DNA of 64,000 nucleotides, taken from positions 1,054,001-1,118,000 of the forward strand of contig JAPWGK010000008.1 in NCBI GenBank assembly GCA_029641185.1. The letters run 5' to 3'. The position numbers and the translations under genes were made by a program. Positions 22,053-32,591 of the stretch are shown here, in pieces. The first letter of the stretch is position 1. Each line of letters begins with the position of its first letter. The notes beneath the pieces were generated by a model. The model made no database searches, was not told the origin of the DNA, and saw nothing but the letters and a program-made list of their open reading frames with translations. Origin of the DNA: Pseudofabraea citricarpa (lineage: Eukaryota > Ascomycota > Leotiomycetes > Helotiales > Dermateaceae).

Positions 22053-23193
22053 ATGCCGAAGTCCCAAAGCCATTATCTCTTTAGCAAATATGATTCACTT
22101 CCCACGGATGAATCCAAACAAGAAAGCACTCTCAGAGAAGAGAATACCATCCCCGCGAAGAGATTGTCCTTTTGGCAGACCAAATTTTGGATCCTCACAA
22201 CAATCTTTTTTATATCACTTTCGGCGTGGCAAGCTGCAGAGCTTCACACGAGGAAATTTCTAGGTTCTTTTGAGAAGGGGTTTAGTACGGAGTTTGGTAA
22301 GTCATGTGTCTTTTCTTCTCGACTATTATGTACTTGTGCATTCAGCAGTTTCTAAATAGGTTTTCTCTAGGGCCTGGCAAACATATGATTGAATTGGAAC
22401 AGATATCATTCACAGGAAGTCCTCATTTTCATGAAGATGGAGCTGAGTTCGTCCCCGGCGAAGCTACCGGACCGCAGTACATTGGAGACCCGAGCAGGGC
22501 AATAGATCATGCTTGGGCGTCTTTGACATTTGGTAGGTGGTTCTACCGGGGGATCTAAGGAACCACTTCTCACAGATTCTAACTTTTCTCTAGGGAGATT
22601 CATCCTTCTTACAGAAGAAGAAGCCAAGAATGCGTGGGGAAGTGAATATGCTCAATATTGGAGCCCCAAAGACGGTGGCTATGTGGCCGGGTACGTATTC
22701 CACTCTTTCTGGTTACCTAATCAATACTGAGTATTTTGTTTCAATAGCCTGGAAATGCTACACACATTACACTGTCTGGTATGTTAAAAAATAGATCGTT
22801 CTATCAGGATAATATTGACATTTGACGTAGGATCATATAAGAAAAGCGTTCTATCCTGAGGCGTATCCGCTAGATAGTCCTATCCACGGAGTAATGCATC
22901 GAGGTGAGCATAAGACTCATTTATCAGAAGAAAACGTAACATTGAATTACTGAACAGATCACTGCATTGACCATCTTCGACAAATGGTGATGTGTAATGC
23001 CGACATCACTCCGATTCCATCGAGATTCTACAGTGGCATCGATCAGAATTATATCGATTCTGACCGTCCTCACACTTGCCGAAACTTTCAGAAAATCCGT
23101 GGGTGGGTGACAGAGAGATGGAACGGGACTTTGAAGGTGCAGCCTCAGAATCCAACGGGTCCAGCGAATGATGAATGGAAGAACGGTCCGTGA
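22053..23193 (+). CDS. UstYa-family oxidase (UstYa-3)
   Basis: Six exons: 22053-22296, 22371-22532, 22594-22690, 22748-22778, 22831-22903, 22958-23193; 843 nt, 280 residues, phases close. Exon 4 is only 31 nt and encodes most of motif 1. The N-terminus has YDSLPTDE, then a membrane helix (FWILTTIFFISLSAWQAA). Motif 1 is HTLHC (173-177) and motif 2 is HRDHC (201-205). The stretch YIGDPSRAIDHAW precedes motif 1. More introns than the other two copies, so not a recent duplicate. The start 22053 gives a short cytosolic tail with a good context; earlier in-frame ATGs exist. Likely an oxidase on the core peptide. Confidence 0.86.
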
Positions 23194-24581
23194 TAGTGCC
23201 AAGATCGGTACAGTAATACTATAGTCAAATTGAGATATTTAGAGCTACTGGCTGTGGTCCAATGCATCAAATTTGAGGGATTTATTTGACTATCAGCCTT
23301 ATTGAGATACACTCGGGGAGCTATGAGCCTCCTTACTGCAATTAAATACGTATATCACACGCATCCAAACACCAGTTTCGATATAAAATCCACGCTGCAC
23401 TTTGAAATAGCCCACCCGAAGTTTAGAGTTCTTGACATATCCCATCTACCTTGTCAAAACGTCACAAACCCCATCAATAACATCTCAGGATGGTTAAAAT
23501 CTAGCGGCATGGCACGTAAGGATGTTGTCAAGAATCTGGGGTCGGTACGGGCACACCGTTTACGCTAAGGTTCATATAACAACCTTATGTAAAGAAGTCA
23601 CTTGAAGGCATTTCAGAATTCCTCTACCGTATTTACGTGGTGATGAAGTTCAATGAAGCACATGTTAAGATTACATGAAGGGTCTCTGATCTAAATTGGA
23701 TCAGCTTGAAGCTACCCAGACTCAGCTAGAACCGCATTTGCGCATCTGACCTGTTTTAAGATAGCATACTTTTTCCGATCGGCACCTTAGCTTTTTTTCT
23801 CAGCCCGCCACTTTAAACTCACTTATCCCTCCGTGTTCCTCTCTCACCATGCACATGCACATGCAAACTCCACCAAACTCCACCTGTCCAAGGCTCGCTA
23901 CTGCAAAAGTCAAACTCAATCGACGGCCAGTCCCGCTTTCCCGAGAAGGTTTATAGTACGTGCCGTGTCCGAGGGTCCGCATTCGCAAACGAAGAGGGCT
24001 CAAAGTATATATTCCTCGCACAGCTTACAAATCTTGCAACGCTTCAGCGCACGAGTATCAGAAGCGAACATGTTGCTAGGGAGGAGAAGTTGCAACCGGA
24101 AGCTCCTCCACAGGATAATTCTTCTTGCCATAATCTCGTACTCTCGAGCTGCTTTTGTGGGTTTGCTCCGTGGCATGCTCATGGTATTCCTTCGCATTCA
24201 AGGAAGGAGGCTTTGGAGGCTGTTGAGGTTATTGAATATTGTGCATCTTGATCGGCGAGATCAGGGACACGGCTCAGAACCTTCAATCTGCGTTTTTGAA
24301 TACCTGTTACTTGTCCCCATAGCGTGCGGTGCACGTATCCTTATTCATGAAATCTAGCTTGGAATTGTACGCCAGAGGCCCCATCGTGTTGAGAATTGCG
24401 GGGTCAACTCTAAAGGATAAGCAGTTCAAGAATGACAATGAGTGTTTGAATTCACATGTGCGTAAATTTGAATTGGGGTGAGCTTTTATATAAAGTCATT
24501 GACGGTCGTGTCTGTCTGTTCGAATCAAAGCACTCTCAGTTCTTTAACTATATCAACAGTCTCACTCACAGCTTCTTCACC
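23194..24581. other. Intergenic region at the right border of the RiPP cluster
   Basis: About 1.4 kb. Open frames near 23302-23568 and 23833-24357 have no motifs or splice partners. No GGCGC group is seen before the DUF2235 gene, which supports placing the cluster border here. Confidence 0.5.
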
Positions 24582-26919
24582 ATGCCAAAGGCAGACTCTG
24601 CACCAGCATCTCCTAACCTGTCTTTGGATGGCAGCGTATGCTATGATGGCATGCTAGGATCCAACGCTCGAAATGGAAAACGACTTATTGTCCTCTGTGA
24701 TGGTATGAATCTCGTATGCTGATGTCTAAAAGCACCTTATTGATCTATTTTTTCTATAGGCACCTGGCAAGATGCCGAAAGTAGCCCAGAAAAGCGAAAG
24801 CCACCAACGAACATCATTCGCATGGCTAGAGCGATCAAGCCCGAGACCTGGATCACTGAAGAAGTAGAGGTGCCCGATAAGCATGGCCACAAGATTGAAG
24901 GCAAACCCCTCGAGACTGTTAAAAGACAGATCGATCAGATTGTGTACTACCAGTCTGGTGTGGGAACCGGAGTCACAGATCAACTCACTGGCGGTAAGAA
25001 TCCTCTCAATCCAAAGCGATCTTGTTGCTTACATGCTCAAAGGCAGTTTTGGTATCGGACTTTCCGAGAAGGTCCGAGGCGCATACGCCTTTTTGGCCAA
25101 CAACTATGTCCAGGGAGATCGTATCTTTATTTTCGGCTTCTCTCGTGGTGCCTTCACTGCTCGTGCCATTGCCGGGCTTGTCAGCAAGATGGGTTTGTTG
25201 GACAAAAGAGGTATGTATTGCATGATTGATGTTGTCCGAGATGGGCTTTTGGAGACTGGATCGCTAATGGTATCGCTTTTGTATTAGGCATGGATAACTT
25301 CCCAGAGGTGTACAAGAGATACTGGAAGATGCCAAGAAGCCTTTCTCCTGAACAAGAAGAGCTACAGTGGGCTGAAGCTCGCAGAGACTTTGGCATTGAG
25401 CCACCAGCGGATGGCCTGATCGAAGCGATGGGTGTCTTTGATACCGTTGGGTTAGTTTCCCTCCACACAGCAGACTGCTTACAGTCATGAGCCTCTTACT
25501 CGGGTTACAAGCTAACGGTTTCCAGCTTCCACCGTCCGTTGACTGGAAGATTTGCCTGGTTGGACCGGTTCTTGGGAGAGCAGTACGAACTCCGCAACAC
25601 GGAGTTGCCACCTCAAGTAAGACACGCTTTCCAGGCTCTCTCGCTGGACGAGAACCGTTTCGCATTCAAGCCAACGCTGTGGTACCTGCCAAAGAAGCTG
25701 GTCAACGGCGTGAAGCGAGACACGGTATTGAAGCAATGCTGGTTCAGCGGAGAGCACAGTGATTGCGGTGGGGGAAAGAAAGATCCCCGCCTCTCCAACG
25801 TCGCTCTCGGATGGATGATCTCGGAGCTGGTAGAGCGCAAACTGCTCGACTTCGATCCCGAGTACTTGCTCGAGGAGGACAACCTCGACCACACGTTCCG
25901 CAAGACTCAGCAGTGGGCACCCAGCAAAGGCGAGGGTGGAAAATGGTGGGAGGGCGAGAACATCATCGTTCGGGCTTTCCTTACCTTTGTGTGGTTCTTC
26001 TACCTCAACCCCTACATCCGCATCTCGCAATTCCTGGGCCGCAAAAGTGCCTGGGGTTTGCGAAGACCTGGCATGTATCACAGAGAAGGTTTCCGCACCA
26101 ACGAGTTCATCCACGCTTCGGTCCAAGACCGCAAACTCGAGCGCGTCAATCTGCCACTGGTCAACAACAAACATTGGCCATGCCAATCGTTATATGGCTG
26201 GGTAGCTCCACAAGATCAGATTAAGCCTCTGACAGCAGCCAAGGATGAGAAATTTGTAAAGAACGACGTTGATGATTACAACGCCCTCTATTCTTCCAAG
26301 ACCAACAGAAACGACCCAAGAAACAACGCAGAAAGAGAGCAGGAACATACCGAAGAGCCCAAGTACTGGAGAAAGTCTGTCGGGGGTGAAGTGTTTACCT
26401 TGAGGCAGACTGTGCCAAGCGAGATTGAGCTGCGCTGCAAGAACAACATCCGCAGCGCCGCACCAGAGACCGGTAAGTACCTCATGCGACCAGCTTTCCG
26501 TACCAGTACTAACATATCCTGCAGCTTCTAGCGAGATGAGATTCTCTCGAGCCTACGGACGGAAGATCTACGAGAACAAGTTCCACGATTTCGGCCTGTC
26601 GCCAGAAGATGCGCAGGATCAAGATTGGCACCTAGAGCAGAAGGCAATCGATGCAGCCGAATGCCATCACTCGCCTGAGTACCAGGCCAAGCAAAAGTCC
26701 ATTCACCGTCACGAGCAGCAGGCGAAGGACCAACGTCAAATCGTCATCCAGCGTGAGCTCGGCCACAAGCAAGAGCTGGAAGAATTCCAGAGACGTGAGA
26801 AGGAGCACCAGAATCAGCTCGGGTTGGACTTCTCCTCCAAGAAGGGTAAGAAGGGCAAGAACGAATTCAATGATTACGGTCATGCTGACCATAAAGCCAT
26901 TGAAGGCGTGACTGCATAA
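24582..26919 (+). CDS. DUF2235 alpha/beta hydrolase
   Basis: Six exons: 24582-24702, 24760-24993, 25043-25210, 25288-25450, 25526-26472, 26525-26919; 2028 nt, 675 residues, phases close. The DUF2235 signature is clear: RLIVLCDGTWQ near the N-terminus (about 34-44), YYQSGVGTG, GLSEKVRGAYAFL, the nucleophile elbow GFSRG (150-154, Ser152), GVFDTVGFHRP, and WFSGEHSDCGGG. This fold is shared with bacterial type VI phospholipase effectors of the Tle1 type; many fungal copies exist with no known substrate. The C-terminal 100 residues are charged and helical (RREKEHQNQ, KKGKKGKNE). The promoter lacks the cluster motif, so it is probably outside the RiPP regulon. Confidence 0.85.
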
Positions 26920-28107
26920 TTCACTGAAGGATTCAATCATTGAAAAAGTCATTGTGGTGCTTATGTTTGGGGAAGTAAGGGGAAAGGAAAAGCAAAACTA
27001 AATTGTCACAGCTGCATCTCTCATTTATCGTTGGAAATTCTCCTTATCACTGTCCTTTACTAGTATTAATAGTCGTTTTCAATTTGGATTATTATAGCAC
27101 CAATTTAATGGATGCATGCTCTAGTGAACGAACCAGAATATTGCCCGCTTAGCTCGCTGTCGGTTGACTATAATCAATGGATCGATGGGCACCACAGTGA
27201 ATGCTCTTGTTCGGAGAGCATTGATTTATTTAAGGAAGAAAGAGAAGCTTCAAGAGGGGGGCCTTTATTCAGGCAGTAGCCGATCGCATGATTCTTCCAA
27301 AGCTAACAAAAGACACGAAAATTATATAACTCTCCCTCTTGTTTAAGCCCTCAAGTTTCTCTCTCGTCCGACTTAATGACATTTTGGCTGATGCAAATTG
27401 CAAGTATGAGAACTTCAGGACCCTTGATAACTCATGTTAATAAGTTTACCTATCTAAAAAATCTTAAGATTGGAGGCATCAGATGATGGCTCTCACAGTG
27501 TGGTATATGACATACATTTTACATCTAATTCACTATGCTAAATTAATTTATCATGGATTTTGTTATTCAAAGTGAAACCGACGTGAAAATATCTATTAAA
27601 TATCTCGTATTCTATAAGAGAGAGGAAATGTGGGTTAGTCTAATTAAAATTGCCTCCGGAAAGATTTCATCTATTCCTTGTCTAATGCTTAACAAGATCT
27701 AGGCAGATATATGAATAAGCACTAATATTTAGATATCGTAAGTCAAATGTAATTATTCCGACTCAGGTGTAGTTGTTCTAGCTCGATAACTACCAATCTT
27801 GATTCGGCCAATTTCTGGGACGATCTAATCCACCCAGTCAGGTAGATTAAATAAAATCCATCTATCTAATACCTTAGCAATTCTAAACTAAATCGTACAT
27901 TCCCAACAGATATCGATCGCTTTGCAAATGAGCGTGGTATATCAAGCGATCATGCGGCCGTACTTTTTCAATTATATATGTATTAACAAATTTATTACTA
28001 TATTCCTATGGATTAAAAGTTATATGTTTAAAAGATATAATATTATGACTAGAAGCTAATAGTTTTTAATGATAACTTTTCAATTTTTTCCTTGCACAAT
28101 CTTACAA
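26920..28107. other. AT-rich intergenic region
   Basis: About 1.2 kb, strongly AT-rich from 27360 to 28107, without coding features. May be decayed repeat; no terminal repeats or coding remnants were seen. Confidence 0.45.
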
Positions 28108-31100
28108 CTACAAACTTGTTTCCACGTTACTGATAATTTGGTGAGATATTCTACTTGCTGAGATGAGATTCAAATTATGCTTCCATGCATCTTGTAGAAT
28201 ATCCTTTTCTGTCCATCCAGCATGTTTCTTGTCTCTGTGTTTTTTCACAACTGATTTCTCTTGATATGTTTTTAGGCATGATTTGAAGCCGCAACGAAAA
28301 GGGCCCAGAAGTTTTCTAGCTTGAGATTTACGCTGCTGCTGCCTGTCATTGTGTTTCTTATTGAAGCTCTTAATGTCGGCCTTCTTCCGCGGATGGGAGG
28401 GAGAATTACTGGCGTTAATCAGTTTCCTGTTACACTGTAACGCAAATTTTGAGATATCCGATTCCACCCATCCGGGATGCTTCTCCTGGCGATGCGTTCT
28501 CAAGGTTGAAGTTCTATGATGATAAACCTTGGGACATGCTCCGATACCGCACCTAAACGGCCCAAAGCGCTTTATAGCGTCTGCAACTCTCTGGTTTTTT
28601 CTCTCCATGCGTATTCGATCCACTTCCCTATCATGCGCTTTCCGATGAGCTTCTTGCTGGGCTTTCTCTAGAGAGCCAGATTCAAGTTGTCGAGGTAGAC
28701 ATTCCATGGTTCCCTTGGTCTTGCTCTCTTCAGATGCAACACCTATTTTCTTTGGTGGTGTTTTGATGGATTGCACACTTCTTTCTCTTTCGTGCTCTTC
28801 CCAGTCCTCCGAAACAAGAGCCATGCTCCTGGATGGGCTAGCGAATGATTGCATATTCTGCTCAAACTTGGGCTTCTCTGCCGTGGTCATCATCATATTA
28901 TTCTTACACTCGCGATCTTCCGACATAATTGTTGTATTATTTGATAATGCTTCGAGAACTTGTGTGCTTTTCTCAGACTCAGGAGTCTTCAAACTAGATG
29001 GGGGTGTGGTGAATTGCGATTCTTCTGCTCTCTTGGAATTGCTGAGTTTGTCCATGAATGAGCTGGCTAAATCTTGAAGCCTCCCTGGACAAGGATTGCC
29101 TAGAGGGGCGCCCTCTTGCAACCTTTCGTTTGGGGGATAAAACATATCGAGATTGCGCATTTCTGCTGGATCAGTGAGGCCGAGGAGTAACAGTATCATC
29201 TTATAAAGCTGTTCAGTATCCACTCTAGATCGATGATTCTTTCCAACCAGTGAACTTCGAGGAAATAGAAGTGGAAATATTGTATCTAGGCGAAAGCAAT
29301 TAAAGATAGGCAGGGCCTTTTTCCATGCAGGAATCGCAACTAAAGACAAGGATTGATCAAGAATATTGAAAAGCCCAAAAGTCCTGAAGACTTGAGATAA
29401 AATGCGCATGTCACAGCTACCAGTGCTCCATTCAACAAGCGTGGTAGTGTTGTTGATTCCGCACGCTTTCATGGCATCCGCGAGGCCACTGACTGTCACG
29501 AGAGATTTATCACTTCCTTGAAAACGGCGAGAGTAAGTTCGAAATCTTGCTTCCTGCACCTCTTCAGTAGCTGTCGGGCGATTGCCTAGAAATCCAAGCG
29601 CGTGAGCTTCCACACTGGACGCCCAATCGATCAGGACGTCTAAGATGATCTGGCCACGCGTATCAAGGAAGGTAACTTCATGGAGCTCAAGGCTACTATC
29701 CACTCTGTCGTAGCTAAACTCGGTGTCGACAAACACAAATTCATGAATGCCTCCAAGACGCAAGTTGACACATCTTGCTTTTGCAGCATGATCCATAGCA
29801 TGTTTAAGTTTTTTCCATGCACTGCCTAGAGATAACACCGGGATTTCCAAGTCTCGAAACAAACGAGTAAGATCTACTGGTATATCAGGAAGTTCGGGTA
29901 TCTTGTGTTTCCAGCTTGCACTGATAAAATGAGTGTGACAGCAAGTCGAATGAGGAAACATTCGACGGTTTCGGCAATTTGTAATGTCGCAAAAGCCGTC
30001 GAGGATTTTGATCCGGAACATTCCTAATTGTTTTAGCACGCTATTGATCTTGTACTGGGCATGACACGTAGTGCAACGTAATTCCAACTTGAACACATTG
30101 TCCCAGCCATCAGGATAGTGAATGTGCTTAATCTTAAGGCTGGCCGTATCTAGGGCAATGTCGCGATCATTTTCGCATGGCTCAAAATTGAAGTTCTCGA
30201 TCATTACGACCATGGCTCCTCGACATTTAGTACCGGCTGCAGGCAGTGCAAGTTTGAGCTTGGGGTTCTGTACTAATGAAATATGAGTAAATTAAATTGT
30301 AACATCGTGGGAGAGACTTGCATAAGCATGAGATGTTCCGTGCGAGTACATCTTCTCGTAATGTATTATCCTAGTCTTATTTAGGGGGTGTTCTGTCAAG
30401 ATGGTACTGCGTTTACTGACCGGAGTTGGTGTTCTGGACGAAGTACCTAGGTTATGCAGCTTAGCATTAGGTACCTGGCAAGGTCCCTCAGAATTAACAA
30501 AATTTGGAAGAATCCATTCTTCCCCCATTCTCGCACTGTGACTCGTTTCCGGTCGCCACGCATCGGAAGCGCTAATATACGACCGGACCAATGATGCCAG
30601 AATGAGAGGATATGATTCAACTGAGTTTGGAGAAGAGGAATACCACGAGCAAAACCGAGTGATGAGACTATCAAATGGACGAACGTCTTGCATCGCGAGT
30701 ATGTCCTCTTCAAATTGCTGATCCTCCTCGAATTCCTCATCCTCCTGCGATGTCTTTGTCTCCAACAGCTTGACAATAACACCATCATCATACATTTGGT
30801 TATCAAGTGCAGAGTCTGGTGCGAGCTGAAGTGAATTAAAACAAAGCCTAGGAACCTTCAACTTACCACCTTCCCCATGTGCTAGATAATTGTGCCTCGA
30901 AATCCTGCGCTTCTCGGTTTCCAAGCCGCAATGCTGACATTTTACCATATTATGGACTGCATCCCAATGCGGGCGCAATAAAGGATACAACGTTGACCTC
31001 CCTTCACAGTCTGGGTGTGGACATGCTTCCCACATTGGATTATGGTATCGCATCTGGTGTGCAAACAGCGAGGACCTTCCGCTGAATGAAACCTGTTCTA

Positions 31101-31667
31101 TGGCACGTTGACAGCCTGGTTCTATACACAAATAGCTTCGAGCCCTACAAACTTCTGAGGGCGGAAGTAGGAAGATTCTGGCAGAATGGTTGGGTGGAGG
31201 TTTGCAGTCCAAAATCTGAGGGCCAATTAACATCTGGGAAACCGCCACGGTAGGAACCGCTGAATCTATCCAAACAACACACCACTTACTCGTTTGCTTC
31301 TTTTCTTGCGCGTAGTCTCGTAAGCATTCCAGAATATTGTTCGCAGAAAATCAGCAGTAAGGCTTTCCTGCATCATGTTGTTACACTCCTGAAAAGGCTC
31401 TGTGAAAATCAACGAAGGAGTAAGGAAGCCAATCTCTTCCCAGGTATCTCCTTCCCACCAGTACCTCGAACCAGGACTTTCTCCAGGATAGCGGCAAAAA
31501 ATGAGCCTTGATGCCTTGTGAACAAAGCCATTATCTGCGCGCAAAAATGCGTAGAGAGTAGGCTGACCACCAGTCGTGACTTGCAGCCTCTTCGTCTCAT
31601 TGGATGGTGCAGGATCTTGAGGCTGGATCCAGGTCCAGGCAGGGGTTCCATTGACAAATTCAAACAT
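28108..31667 (-). CDS. C2H2-like zinc-finger protein with a DEDDh exonuclease-like domain
   Basis: Read as one gene with three exons: 31667-31290, 31233-30417, 30272-28108; 3360 nt, 1119 residues, phases close. The second intron (144 bp, GTAAAC...CATTAG) joins two long open frames that could otherwise be two genes; in its favour, the frame after the acceptor is open and protein-like (QNPKLKLALPAAGTKC). Exon 2 has Cys/His pairs of C2H2 type (YLCIEPGC...H, ACPHPDC, CQHCG...H). Exon 3 has a DEDDh pattern: D581 and E583 (FVDTEFS), D686 (SCDMRI), H755 and D760 (HRSRVDTEQL), typical of RNase T/oligoribonuclease-like exonucleases. Two similar fingers with FRCG starts lie near residues 973 and 1053. 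Function unknown; nucleic-acid processing is inferred. Confidence 0.62.
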
Positions 31668-32074
31668 TGCAAGTTCTCTTTAGTTCTCTTAGCTTTTAAC
31701 AAATTGGTTGAGAGCTGTGGAGTCGAAATTGAATTACGGAGGTCAAGACTAGCTGCCGTTAGGGGCCAGTCAGCGCGTCCACAGGGAGTTCGGCTTAGGC
31801 TTCATCACGTGTTAGCATAGCCGCTAGCTCTGCGATCCGCACAAACTGGAATTCTTTTGTCAAATTCTTCTTCTCCAGCTACCAATCATCCCGACATTCC
31901 ACATCCAACCCTCATCACCCAGAATTCAAGCCAAGCCAGGTCAGTATAATTTCCAGGTTGGAAAGCTCATGACTATAACCATAACTAGATCACGACTAAC
32001 ATCATGGCTCCTGTCATTTCTACCCTACAGATACCTTCGGCGTCTCTTTGTAGCCCCGAAGAATCTGCTTCGCC
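31668..32074. promoter_or_regulatory. Divergent promoter and probable 5'-UTR intron of the uS8 gene
   Basis: A likely 5'-UTR intron spans 31940-32030 (GTCAGT...CTACAG), ending 44 bases before the uS8 ATG, as is common for fungal ribosomal protein genes. An out-of-frame ATG lies inside that intron. Confidence 0.5.
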
Positions 32075-32591
32075 ATGACGCGCACCAGTGTGTTGAATGA
32101 TGCTCTGAACTCGATGAACAACGCCGACAGAGCCGGCAAACGCCAAGTCCTCGTCCGCCCAAGTTCGAAGGTCATCGTGAAATACCTTACCGTCATGCAA
32201 CGCCATGGTACGTTGGAACCATGTGCAAAAGTAGGGCGTAGCAAGCTCACCATTTCACAGGCTATATCGGCGAGTTTGAGGAAATCGATGATCACCGCGG
32301 GGGCAAGATTATTGTGCAGCTGAATGGTCGGTATGTAGTCCTGTCTTCTTGATTGTCACCCCGGCACTTTCACAGAGCTGAGCTGATTCAAGCAACTCCA
32401 GGCTCAACAAGTGCGGCGTTATCTCCCCACGCTTCAACGTCAAGATTACCGACATTGAGAAGTGGATCGTGAAGCTTCTCCCCTCTCGCCAATTCGGCAA
32501 GATCGTTTTGACGACCTCTGCTGGCATAATGGATCATGAGGAAGCTAGACGAAAGCACGTCTCGGGCAAGATCGTTGGCTTCTTCTATTGA
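32075..32591 (+). CDS. rps22: 40S ribosomal protein S22 (uS8, S15a)
   Basis: Three exons: 32075-32207, 32261-32330, 32402-32591; 393 nt, 130 residues, exactly the length of yeast Rps22. The sequence begins [18 protein letters not shown] and ends GKIVGFFY, as in eukaryotic uS8 throughout. It binds the central domain of 18S rRNA in the small subunit. Intron borders are GTACGT...CACAG and GTATGT...TCCAG. This is the best-conserved gene in the window. Confidence 0.97.

Noticed and set aside
23302..24357. Open frames to the right of UstYa-3 as possible extra cluster genes.
   Set aside because: No HxxHC motif, membrane helix or splice-supported extension, and no cluster motif upstream.
24582..26919. 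DUF2235 hydrolase considered as a RiPP cluster member.
   Set aside because: 1.4 kb gap, no GGCGC group in its promoter, and no known dikaritin role for this family.
30292..31667. Separate zinc-finger gene ending at 30292.
   Set aside because: A phase-matched intron (30273-30416) joins it to an open, protein-like upstream extension of the next frame; kept as the alternative model.
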